In this document: positions 56,205-63,785 of the stretch, one piece after another
How the letters are laid out: every line of letters starts with the position of its first letter
Numbering within the stretch: the first letter of the stretch is position 1
Assembly (NCBI RefSeq): GCF_052115385.1
Contig: NZ_JBFRGP010000003.1
Coordinates: 353,046-417,045, forward strand
Direction: 5' to 3'
Length of the DNA: 64,000 nt
Origin: Dyella_D sp052115385
GTDB lineage: Bacteria; Pseudomonadota; Gammaproteobacteria; Xanthomonadales; Rhodanobacteraceae
Position numbers and translations under genes: made by a program
The notes under the pieces: model-generated
Databases searched by the model: none
What the model saw: the letters and a program-made list of their open reading frames with translations, nothing else
Told to the model about the DNA's origin: nothing

Positions 56205-56405
56205 ATGAACGAAGACAGGATCAAAGGCCAGTGGAAACAGCTTCAGGGCAAGCTTAAATCGCGTTGGGGCAAGTTGACCGACGACGATTTGAAAACGACC
56301 GAGGGCGATGCGGAGTACCTGGTCGGCAAGCTGCAGGAGCGTTACGGCATCGCCAGGGATGAGGCCTTGAAGCAACTGAAAGACTTTGATGCGGATGCCA
56401 GGTAA
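56205..56405 (+). CDS. CsbD-family stress protein
   Basis: It has 66 residues. The family signature is visible from the start: MNEDRIKGQWKQLQGKLKSRWGKLTDDDL and GDAEYLVGKLQERYGIARDEA (given here in two pieces). CsbD proteins are small, abundant and induced by general stress or stationary phase; their molecular role is unknown. A GAGG ribosome site lies just upstream. Confidence 0.92.
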   Translation: MNEDRIKGQWKQLQGKLKSRWGKLTDDDLKTTEGDAEYLVGKLQERYGIARDEALKQLKDFDADAR

Positions 56406-56508
56406 GCCATTGGCATGAGCGTCCAGTGCCGGCAGTAAAACGCGCGGCGCACGGACCGCAACGCATCGGGATGGATGGCAACCCCTATCAGCCTTTGGAG
56501 GATACGCC

Positions 56509-56676
56509 ATGCTTTATTACGCACTTATATTCCTGGTGGTCGCATTGATCGCGGGCTTCTTCGGCTTCTTTGGTATTGCCGGCCTGGCCGCGAGCATCGC
56601 CAAAATCCTTTTCGTGGTCTTCGTGGTGTTGTTCATCATCTCGCTGATCGCGGGGCGCCGTCGGCCGCCTGTGTAA
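56509..56676 (+). CDS. DUF1328-type small membrane protein
   Basis: A 55-residue protein too short for usual length cut-offs. ATG at 56509 has a strong GGAGG (56497-56501). It reads MLYYALIFLVVALIAGFFGF and continues with GIAGLAASIAKILFVVFVV, giving two hydrophobic helices, and ends in a basic RRRPPV tail. This matches the DUF1328/YtjA family, which commonly sits beside CsbD-like stress genes. Confidence 0.88.
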   Translation: MLYYALIFLVVALIAGFFGFFGIAGLAASIAKILFVVFVVLFIISLIAGRRRPPV

Positions 56677-56753
56677 GGTGAGGCCAGACGAGACTGGTTC
56701 CAGCTGATGCAGCCCACTGCGATAACTCGGGCCCACGGATCAACCCGGCCCAA

Positions 56754-56787
56754 GCGGCAGCACCTTCCGTAGCGATGGTGCTGCCGC
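56754..56787. terminator. Perfect 11-bp stem-loop after DUF1328 gene
   Basis: Arms GCGGCAGCACC (56754-56764) and its complement (56777-56787) have a 12-base loop. No T-tract follows. It is a possible Rho-type terminator or RNA-stability element before the SDR gene. Confidence 0.45.
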
Positions 56788-56906
56788 GCCGGCCCTCGCG
56801 CCGCTACACGTCACCTGCATTCGCGCTCGACGACTTGTAGAACGTCCATTGAGCACGATCCCCGGCCTCAGTGGGCCTGCCGGTCCACCCAAACGAGGAT
56901 TCGCTC

Positions 56907-57905
56907 ATGGCTCGTTCTACCCCGACATCGACCTCCGAACAGCAGCGTTCGATTCAGCAGGCGGTGGATGCCAAGGACCAGCGCAAAGCCTCGGCCCGGA
57001 AAAAGTCCGCCGCCAGCGGCGCGAAAAAGAAGGCGGTCCAAGCCGGTGCGCGTCCGCAACCGGCGCCACCGCAGCCGAAGCAACACCACGCCAAACCTGG
57101 CCGCGAAAGCGAGCTGAGTCCACGCCCGCGCTACGAGGCACCGGCATATCACGGGAGCAGGAAGCTCGCCGGTATGGCCGCACTGATCACCGGCGGCGAT
57201 TCCGGTATCGGCCGTGCGGTCGCGACATTGTTTGCTCGCGAGGGCGCGGACGTCGGTATCGTCTATCTGGATTCGCATGACGACGCGCGCGATACGCAGG
57301 CCGCGGTGGAGAAGGAAGGTCGCCAGTGCGTGCTGATCGCCGGTGATGTGCGGGACCCGGCATTCTGCACCGTCGCGGTCGGCCATCTGATCAAAGCCTT
57401 CGGCCACCTGGAGATACTCGTCAACAACGCCGCCTTCCAGGAGCACACCGATGCGCTTGAGGACTTGACCGACGCGCATTGGGACATGACCTTTCGCACC
57501 AACGTCTATGGCTATTTTCAAATGGCCAGGGCGGCGCTGCCGTACTTGAAGTCGGGTGCGAGCATCATCAATACGGGTTCGGAAACGGGATTGTTCGGCA
57601 GCCCCGCGCTACTCGATTGCTCCGCCACCAAGGGCGCCATCCACGCCTTTACGCGCTCGCTGGCCAGCAACCTGGTCAGCCGCGGTATTCGCGTGAATGC
57701 CGTGGCGCCAGGGCCGGTATGGACGCCATTGAACCCGGCCGACAAGCCTGCCGACGAGGTGGCCAGCTTCGGCGCCAACAATCCCATGGGGCGGCCGGCG
57801 CAGCCGGAAGAAGTAGCGCCAGCCTATGTCTTTCTCGCCGCACCCAGCTGCGCAAGCTACATTTCCGGCGCCATTCTTCCCGTCATGGGCGGGCCCACGG
57901 GCTGA
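56907..57905 (+). CDS. SDR-family oxidoreductase with altered catalytic tyrosine
   Basis: It has 332 residues from the ATG at 56907 with GAGG upstream. A basic, disordered extension (residues 1-90, rich in Lys, Ala, Gln and Pro) precedes the Rossmann domain (AALITGGDSGIGRAVATLF). NNAA and the Ser of NTGSETGLFG are present. The YxxxK motif reads CSATK: Cys238 instead of Tyr, Lys242 kept. The change equals a single base (TAC to TGC). It resembles YghA-type general stress SDRs. The stop is three bases before the DUF421 start. Confidence 0.9.
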   Translation: MARSTPTSTSEQQRSIQQAVDAKDQRKASARKKSAASGAKKKAVQAGARPQPAPPQPKQHHAKPGRESELSPRPRYEAPAYHGSRKLAGMAALITGGDSGIGRAVATLFAREGADVGIVYLDSHDDARDTQAAVEKEGRQCVLIAGDVRDPAFCTVAVGHLIKAFGHLEILVNNAAFQEHTDALEDLTDAHWDMTFRTNVYGYFQMARAALPYLKSGASIINTGSETGLFGSPALLDCSATKGAIHAFTRSLASNLVSRGIRVNAVAPGPVWTPLNPADKPADEVASFGANNPMGRPAQPEEVAPAYVFLAAPSCASYISGAILPVMGGPTG

Positions 57906-57908
57906 GCC

Positions 57909-58379
57909 ATGCAAGCCCTCGACCTCACCATGCCCTGGTGGATGTTCGTGGTCCGCGGCGCCGTCACCTACGTCGGGCTCCTGGTATTGATGCGCTTGAC
58001 AGGGAAGCGGTCGCTGGGAGAACTCAGTCCTTTCGACATGCTGGTATTGATTCTGGCTGGCGGGACGCTGCGTACCGCGATCGTCGGCAATGATGATTCG
58101 CTGTTGGCCGCGTTTATCGGCATCGCCACCATCCTGGCCTTGAACCACCTGTTCGCCTACCTCGCCGCGCGGATGCCGCGTTTCAATCGGATTATCGAGG
58201 GCACATCGAGCGTGCTCGTCGAACGGGGGCGTGTGGATGCGGCAGCCCTGCGTCGACACAATGTGCCACGGGCCATGCTCGACCGCGCGCTCAGGACCCA
58301 TGATCTCGACGATGTTCGCCGGGCGAAGGAAGTGCGCCTGGAAGCCAACGGCAAGATCTCGGTTATTCCGGGCGACTGA
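57909..58379 (+). CDS. DUF421 (YetF-like) membrane protein
   Basis: It has 156 residues with two to three hydrophobic N-terminal segments and a soluble C-terminal domain. Family motifs seen are RLTGKRSLGELSPFDMLVLI, LAGGTLRTAIVGND and GTSSVLVERGRVD. The family is widespread in stress-responsive operons (Bacillus YetF/YdfS), but its function is unknown. It is co-transcribed with the SDR gene. Confidence 0.85.
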   Translation: MQALDLTMPWWMFVVRGAVTYVGLLVLMRLTGKRSLGELSPFDMLVLILAGGTLRTAIVGNDDSLLAAFIGIATILALNHLFAYLAARMPRFNRIIEGTSSVLVERGRVDAAALRRHNVPRAMLDRALRTHDLDDVRRAKEVRLEANGKISVIPGD

Positions 58380-58426
58380 TTGTTTTCGTCGTGGTCTTTT
58401 CAGAGCAGGAACTTTGGTGCTCGACG

Positions 58427-58840
58427 CTAATTGATAACTATGAAGTGGAATGCGGAAACAATTCTGTCGTCGCGAATCAATGCGTAGTAGTACAGGTCAT
58501 CCACGCGCGCGGATCGGCTCGCCCTTAAACAGTCCACCAGGCGTAATTGATCTCCCAGCCGGATACTCGCGATCATCCCGCTCCACTCTGGATGGCTTTC
58601 CGGCCTTGGATTGCCCATTCTCTTCGCGTCTTGGATGACTTCGGACTGACTCAGTGGAACCGATACCCGGCAGCTCGGAACGCCGAGCTTCCGGGCGATC
58701 GAGCTTGGCTCCATCTCTACTGTCGGTGGCGTGGAAGCGCAGCCAGCAACCGCGAAGATGATGGTCAGGGCCACGATGCATCGGAGGCATGCGGAAGCAG
58801 CGCCGAAACGGGGGTGTCTACTGAGTCGGATCGGAAGCAT
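58427..58840 (-). CDS. Small lipoprotein of unknown function
   Basis: It has 137 residues from the ATG at 58840, with a strong AAGGAG eight bases upstream. The lipobox FAVAGC gives lipid Cys34 after a hydrophobic signal. The mature part contains two further cysteines (in GVPSCRVS and LVDCLRA) that could form a disulfide. No family is recognised. It lies just downstream of the autotransporter on the same strand, separated by a terminator. Confidence 0.7.
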   Translation of the reverse strand: MLPIRLSRHPRFGAASACLRCIVALTIIFAVAGCASTPPTVEMEPSSIARKLGVPSCRVSVPLSQSEVIQDAKRMGNPRPESHPEWSGMIASIRLGDQLRLVDCLRASRSARVDDLYYYALIRDDRIVSAFHFIVIN

Positions 58841-58866
58841 GGTGATATCTCCTTTCCTTCGTCCAA

Positions 58867-58895
58867 ATAAAAACCCCCGATCTCCAGGGGATTTT
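58867..58895 (-). terminator. Terminator after the autotransporter gene (minus strand)
   Basis: Read on the minus strand, an AATCCCC/GGGGGTT stem is followed by a TTTTATTT tail. It sits 20-50 bases after the autotransporter stop and upstream of the lipoprotein gene. Confidence 0.6.
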
Positions 58896-58915
58896 CGTTC
58901 TCCGGGCCAACCCAC

Positions 58916-61900
58916 TCAAAACGCCACGAACAGATTCGTCGACAGCGTCTGCGCCTGATCGCGCTGCCCCTTCTCGTAGTCGTAGTTGAACCGCAGCGAC
59001 GTGCGTTTCGACAGCGTCGTATTGAGCCCGAGGTTGAACACGCCGCTGTAGCGCGACAGGCCGATGCCCACCAGCGGCTGCCATTGCTGCAGGCCGACGA
59101 AACTGGCGTCGAACGCGTCGCCATGCGAAGCCAGCGTGCGCCGGACCTGCAGGCTCGCGCTGAAATCGACGGCGCGGCCGCCCGCTGAATTCCAGTGACG
59201 GGAAGCGCGCAGGCCGAGGCCGGCGCGCCAGCGATCCAGCACCTGCGCGTTGGTGCGCAAGCCGAAACCACCGGCGCCTTGCTCGGCGAAACCGTCGCGA
59301 TCGATGCTGGCGTACTCCACATTGGCGAAGGGCGTGATGCGCGTACCCGCCCAGTTCAAGCGCAGGCCGCTCTCGCCATAGGCCACGTTGTAGTTGCCGC
59401 TGTAATCGGTGGCCACGCCCTGCAGGCTGGTGCCCAGAAGCAGCCGGCGATTGACGTTCTGCTGGAAATGGCCGAAACCGACGCGACCCTGCGTGTACCA
59501 GTTGCCGTTGGTCCAGCCGGCATACAACATGCCCTCCGTGCTGCGGCTGCGATTGCGGTCGTAACCCTGATCGAGCCGCTGCTGCCCCTGGTTCTGGCCG
59601 AAAGCAAAACCCGCCACGCCGGAATTGCCGATCTTTCGGTCGCTGCCGACCAGCCATCCATTCAACTGGAAGCCGACGCCGTCATAGCCGGAACGGCCCA
59701 TGCCGCCGCCCACGTTGAGGTTCTGCGTCCACATGCCGTAACCGGTGTTGCGGCCCAGCAGATCGTCGAAGCGGTCGGCCAGGGCGCGGCTGGAGGCATC
59801 GATCGCTTCGAAGGTCATCGCCGCGCTGGCGGCGTGCAACTGGCCGGACAAGCTCTGCAACGAAGCCTGCGCAGCCTGCAGGGTCGGCGCCTGCTGGAAC
59901 TCGCCGGCATTGCGCACGAAATCGCTGGATACGCTGGAAAGACTACCCGAGGCGATCTTGCTGTCGAGCTGGGTGAAAGCACCCTGTACGCGCAGCGCGC
60001 CGGCAAACGAGGACGGCGTATAGCTCACGCCATTACCCGCCGCCGCGGTAGTGATATTGAGGCCCGTGGTATCCAGCCACGCGCTGTTAGCGTCGTAGTT
60101 GATCGTCGTCGCGGTGAACACTACTCCCGTGTCCTTGACCAACTGGCCGAAGGTGCCGGTGAGGCCACCGGTAGCAGTAAGGATCTGGGTGTGCGAGTTG
60201 CTTACGTAACCAGGATCGGCGCCGGTGATTTCGAGCGTGCCGCCATTGAGCGCGGCGGTACCGATGACGGCGAGCTTGCTGCCCAGGTTGATTGCCAGCG
60301 TGCCGCTGGATGCCTGGCTGTAATTGCCGCCAACGCGAGTATCGCCGCCATGAACAACGACTTTGCCCGCATTGGCAAGATGGCCGGCGACGCCGGGGAA
60401 CGGACCCGATATGTCGTTCGGGAAGTCTTCCAGGACACCTGCTTGATTCACTGTGGCATCGCCCGGCAATGCGTACGTCGCCTTTACCGAGCCGCGATTG
60501 ATCGTGGTGCCTCCGGTGTAGTAATTCCACGCCTGCAGGATCAAGGAGCCCGAGCCGTTCTGCGTAACGGAGCCTTGTCCGTAGATTTGAGCGCTGGAGA
60601 TCACATCGAGCGAGCTATCGAAGACGAGCGCGCCGTTGTTCTTCACAAGGGCCGGGATCGTGAAGCTGGCGCCGCTGGCAGGCAATCCGCCAGTGTTATC
60701 GATCTTCAGCGTGCCGCGGTCGATATTGATCCTGTCGAAATTGAGCACATGATCCGCCGGCGCCATGGTCAGCGTGCCCGTGCCAGCCTGCGTTAGCTCG
60801 GCATTCGACGACGAAATGCTTTTGGTGAGCGTGACATTGTCACTGCGGTTGAACGCCAAGGTGCTGCTATAGACCGCGATATGGTCGAGTTGGCCAATAG
60901 ACCCAGTCGTGCCGCCGTTGCCGATCTGCAGTGAGCTTTGACTGGGTCCGACGCCGCCGACGCTCAGGCTGTGTGGTTTAAGGTCGTCGTTGTCGATGAT
61001 CCAGGTACCGCCGTTCACCACCTTCATGCCACCGACGAAGGAGGTTCTGCCGGTCACCGCCTGCGCGTACGATTGCACCACTCCTGCGGTACCGATCAGT
61101 GTCAGGAAGGCATCAGGGTTCGAGCCGATATTGAGATCGCCACGGATGGAGCCGCCCGCCGTTAACAGAACGGAGTTCTGTGCGGTCCCGACCAGCTGCA
61201 CGTTGCCGATGATGGTGCCCGCGTTGGCTAATACCAATACGCCTCCGTCATGTGGCGGAGTCTTGTCACCCGATGCCACGAAGATGGCGCAATGGCCGGA
61301 GCCTGCGCAATCGCCCGTGGCAGTGCCGGTGGTTGCGATGATGGATCCGGCCCTGTTGGTCACGCCGCCGCCATACTGCAAGTAGAGCGCTGTTGTCGCC
61401 GCCGAGATGGTGGAGCCTCCGCTGTTCTCGATCATGCCGCGCCCGCCGGTCACCTGAATGGCGATGCCGTTCGTCGACGATATGGAGCTGCCGTTGCTGT
61501 TGGTGATCGTGCTGGAGCCTGTCAGCGCGACGCCTGCGACCGTGCCACGGATACTGCCGCCGTCCTGGTTGTATATCGTGGCGCCGATGTTCGGGGCATT
61601 TCCGCCATCGAAGCCGATAGCCACGTTGCCGCCAATCGTCCCTGCATTGAACAGCCCCCCGGAGCGTTGCAGCACGATACGGTTGGGGAGCGTGCTGCCC
61701 GCGCCTACCTCCAGTGAGACGCTGGATCCGGATTTGCTGTCGCCCAGGATGATATCGCCGGTCCCCAGAGTCGCTCCCCCGGTCAGCACGACTGAGCCGC
61801 CTTTCACCGTGGTACCGCCCGTATACGTGCTGGCGCCGGTGAGTATCAGTGCCCCTGCGCTCTGGACCAGAGAGCCACTGCCGCTGATGACGCCATCGAA

Positions 61901-62299
61901 CGTGAACTTGTCGCTGCGATTGAACACCAGCACACCGTTGTTCGTGACATTGCCCTTGATGGACCCGGCCGAACTGCCCTCGCCGATCTGCAGGGTGCCC
62001 TGGCTGATCGTGGTGCCGCCGGTGTAGCTATTGGTGCCGGTCAGGACGAGCGTACCGGCGCCGCTTTTGAGCAGATTCGTCGAGCCGCTGATGTCGTCGC
62101 GCCGTATGCTCCTACCGGTCTCGACGTTGATTTCGCCAGGAGCCAGCGGGGCGGATTTGACGTTGCCGTTTCCGCCGCCACCGCCGCCGCAACCGGATAT
62201 TCCAAGCGCCATGGCCACGGCCATGGTGAGTGCGCAGGGCCTGACCCATGCATCCATGACCGTACGATCGGGTGCCGCGGCACCGCGCAATGCTTCCAT
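58916..62299 (-). CDS. Autotransporter with PATR repeats and a lipoprotein-type signal
   Basis: It has 1127 residues from the ATG at 62299, which has AGGGGA about eight bases upstream; an ATG 16 codons earlier lacks a site. The N-terminus carries a lipobox-like ALGISGC (Cys37) followed by a glycine run. The passenger (about residues 70-800) is a beta-helix with three PATR-type repeats, each with YTGGTT. The C-terminal barrel (about 270 residues) ends in LFVAF, the usual aromatic outer-membrane signature. The passenger has no recognised enzyme domain, so an adhesin or aggregation role is possible. Confidence 0.82.
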   Translation of the reverse strand: MEALRGAAAPDRTVMDAWVRPCALTMAVAMALGISGCGGGGGGNGNVKSAPLAPGEINVETGRSIRRDDISGSTNLLKSGAGTLVLTGTNSYTGGTTISQGTLQIGEGSSAGSIKGNVTNNGVLVFNRSDKFTFDGVISGSGSLVQSAGALILTGASTYTGGTTVKGGSVVLTGGATLGTGDIILGDSKSGSSVSLEVGAGSTLPNRIVLQRSGGLFNAGTIGGNVAIGFDGGNAPNIGATIYNQDGGSIRGTVAGVALTGSSTITNSNGSSISSTNGIAIQVTGGRGMIENSGGSTISAATTALYLQYGGGVTNRAGSIIATTGTATGDCAGSGHCAIFVASGDKTPPHDGGVLVLANAGTIIGNVQLVGTAQNSVLLTAGGSIRGDLNIGSNPDAFLTLIGTAGVVQSYAQAVTGRTSFVGGMKVVNGGTWIIDNDDLKPHSLSVGGVGPSQSSLQIGNGGTTGSIGQLDHIAVYSSTLAFNRSDNVTLTKSISSSNAELTQAGTGTLTMAPADHVLNFDRINIDRGTLKIDNTGGLPASGASFTIPALVKNNGALVFDSSLDVISSAQIYGQGSVTQNGSGSLILQAWNYYTGGTTINRGSVKATYALPGDATVNQAGVLEDFPNDISGPFPGVAGHLANAGKVVVHGGDTRVGGNYSQASSGTLAINLGSKLAVIGTAALNGGTLEITGADPGYVSNSHTQILTATGGLTGTFGQLVKDTGVVFTATTINYDANSAWLDTTGLNITTAAAGNGVSYTPSSFAGALRVQGAFTQLDSKIASGSLSSVSSDFVRNAGEFQQAPTLQAAQASLQSLSGQLHAASAAMTFEAIDASSRALADRFDDLLGRNTGYGMWTQNLNVGGGMGRSGYDGVGFQLNGWLVGSDRKIGNSGVAGFAFGQNQGQQRLDQGYDRNRSRSTEGMLYAGWTNGNWYTQGRVGFGHFQQNVNRRLLLGTSLQGVATDYSGNYNVAYGESGLRLNWAGTRITPFANVEYASIDRDGFAEQGAGGFGLRTNAQVLDRWRAGLGLRASRHWNSAGGRAVDFSASLQVRRTLASHGDAFDASFVGLQQWQPLVGIGLSRYSGVFNLGLNTTLSKRTSLRFNYDYEKGQRDQAQTLSTNLFVAF

Positions 62300-62808
62300 A
62301 TGTTTTCCCCTGTAATCGCAATATCTTGACGTAATAATTAGCGACATGCCAGCGCGCCGAGGAGCTTCCCGGCAACACGCGTCAGGGGATGGGTATGATT
62401 CCTTTCGTCAGATCAGCAGGTTGCGCTGGCGCTAATGGGCTGCATGCGCCTGACTCAGTCAACAGGATGTCCGGCCGACACATCCCGCTTATCCATCAAG
62501 CTGCCATCGGCTTCTGTGGATGACTGCGGCTGAGGGATGCTCGATGCAAGCAGGGCGCGGTCGATAACGACATCGCGGCCTGTGCCTGAAGACCGCCGGG
62601 TCCCATCGCGATCTACCAGCGTCGTGTGCGCCTGACCGATCGGCGAGCGACGCGGATATCAGGAGAGAACGGCACGCGATAAAGCCCGTGAATCAAGCAC
62701 CGCGCGTCGAACTTTTTTATTTGCGAGACGCAAGAATGCCGATAAAGGGCCGGCAGCAGTTAAGGAGTGTTGTTCGCTCGCTTGACTACCTTTGCCGCCG
62801 CACCACCA
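62300..62808. other. 509-base gap between autotransporter and cupin genes
   Basis: This gap holds the leader of the autotransporter on one side and the 3' side of the cupin gene on the other. An AAGGAG at 62763-62768 is not followed by a credible start or protein. No gene, clear promoter or repeat is supported here. Confidence 0.55.
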
Positions 62809-63138
62809 TCAATCGATGACAAAGAGCCTGGCGCCAACTTTCGTATGCGACCTATGTGGTTCGGTGTGGTCGCTGACCTGGTAGCTCATGCCAGGCTTCA
62901 GCGTGAATACGCGGCCGTCCTCGAGTTCGGTGTGCAGTTCTCCCTCCATGCACAGGAGGATGTGTCCCTTGCTGCACCAGTGATCGGAGAGATATCCGGG
63001 GGTGTACTCGACCATCCGAACCCGCAGCTCTCCGAACTGGCAGGTGCGCCAATACGCGTAGCCGGATTCGCCTTTGTGTTGCGTCGGCTCGATGGAAGAC
63101 CATTCAGTCGTGCCGAATGGAATGTCGGACATTTTCAC
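62809..63138 (-). CDS. DHCW-motif cupin-fold protein
   Basis: About 109 residues. The start is likely the GTG at 63138 (MKMSDIPFGTTEWSSIEPTQH), with AAGGAA upstream; the ATG two codons later is possible. The segment YLSDHWCSKGHILLCMEGEL contains the DHWC variant of the DHCW motif, and DGRVFTLKPGMSYQVSDHTEPH the second cupin motif with its metal histidines. Function is unknown. The cysteine next to the metal site is a feature of the family. Confidence 0.82.
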   Translation of the reverse strand: MKMSDIPFGTTEWSSIEPTQHKGESGYAYWRTCQFGELRVRMVEYTPGYLSDHWCSKGHILLCMEGELHTELEDGRVFTLKPGMSYQVSDHTEPHRSHTKVGARLFVID

Positions 63139-63446
63139 AGGCGATTCCTTGTGAGGTAACGAAGCGAAAGCGTGCGCCATGATCGGAGCTGTGGTCGCGC
63201 TTGTCTTGTCACACGATCTGAGGCGTGGTCCATCAGATAAATCTGCAAATGATGCCTTTGATGCACAACGCACGTGTGCCCCTACAGACAACTCAAAATC
63301 GATTTGATAGCGTGGTCGGCGTTGCTCGCGGTGTGTTTCAAGGCGCGTCGCGAGCAGCCATGGCAGCAATGCTGTGAGAAGCGCGGGCCAAGGGTGCAGC
63401 AACACCCCTGACCCGCTGACCATCACCAACTAATAAGGAGTTGATC
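63139..63446. other. Non-coding gap before the 33-residue frame
   Basis: The 308-base stretch contains a GCTCGCG/CGCGAGC dyad (63324-63330 and 63349-63355) and a short GGGTG/CACCC stem before the ribosome site at 63435. No gene is supported. Confidence 0.5.
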
Positions 63447-63548
63447 ATGGCTGTGCCAGATCATACGAGATTCGCGCGCTCGCCGATCCCCCAGGCGGCA
63501 TACCCACCGAACATTCGGGCTGTCCGGCGACATCGCGGACAGGGTTGA
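63447..63548 (+). CDS. Possible 33-residue small protein
   Basis: ATG at 63447 follows AAGGAG (63435-63440) with six-base spacing. The product (MAVPDHTRFARSPIPQAAYP and 13 more residues) is basic and Pro/Arg-rich. It is supported mainly by the ribosome site, whose AAGGAGTTG leader is shared with the next gene. It may instead be the head of a decayed gene. Confidence 0.35.
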   Translation: MAVPDHTRFARSPIPQAAYPPNIRAVRRHRGQG

Positions 63549-63558
63549 AGAGCCGCGG

Positions 63559-63596
63559 CCTAAGAGTTTTCGTAGGAATTATCTGAGCCGTCCTAC
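63559..63596. promoter_or_regulatory. CCTA/TAGG dyad cluster
   Basis: A dyad from CCTA (63559-63562) to TAGG (63573-63576) overlaps a second one, GTAGGA (63572-63577) with TCCTAC (63591-63596). The middle is AT-rich compared with its surroundings. The arrangement could be a regulator site or a folded leader. Confidence 0.3.
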
Positions 63597-63714
63597 CCGG
63601 CACGTCGCCTTGCGCGACGGCGAAAACTTCCGAAGCCGCAACCCACTTCCTCAATCAAGCCGCCCGGCGCCCAGGTTTTGGGCTGCCGGTGAAACCTCGA
63701 GTCCGTAAGGTCGG

Positions 63715-63748
63715 CGGCACGTCGAGCTGTTTGGCGGCGTGCCGTTTT
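63715..63748 (+). terminator. Candidate terminator or attenuator before the last gene
   Basis: CGGCACG (63715-63721) pairs with CGTGCCG (63738-63744), followed by TTTT. It lies about 40 bases before the start at 63786. Confidence 0.4.
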
Positions 63749-63785
63749 ACGGCGCGAGGACGCGGCGCTTAGCAAGGAGTTGCTT

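Noticed and set aside
59195..60796. 533-codon plus-strand frame inside the autotransporter
   Set aside because: It is antisense to a continuous autotransporter barrel and passenger. Composition is biased and no fold is seen.
62767..63159. 130-codon plus-strand frame antisense to the cupin gene
   Set aside because: It relies on a non-ATG start after AAGGAG and overlaps the recognisable DHCW cupin on the other strand.
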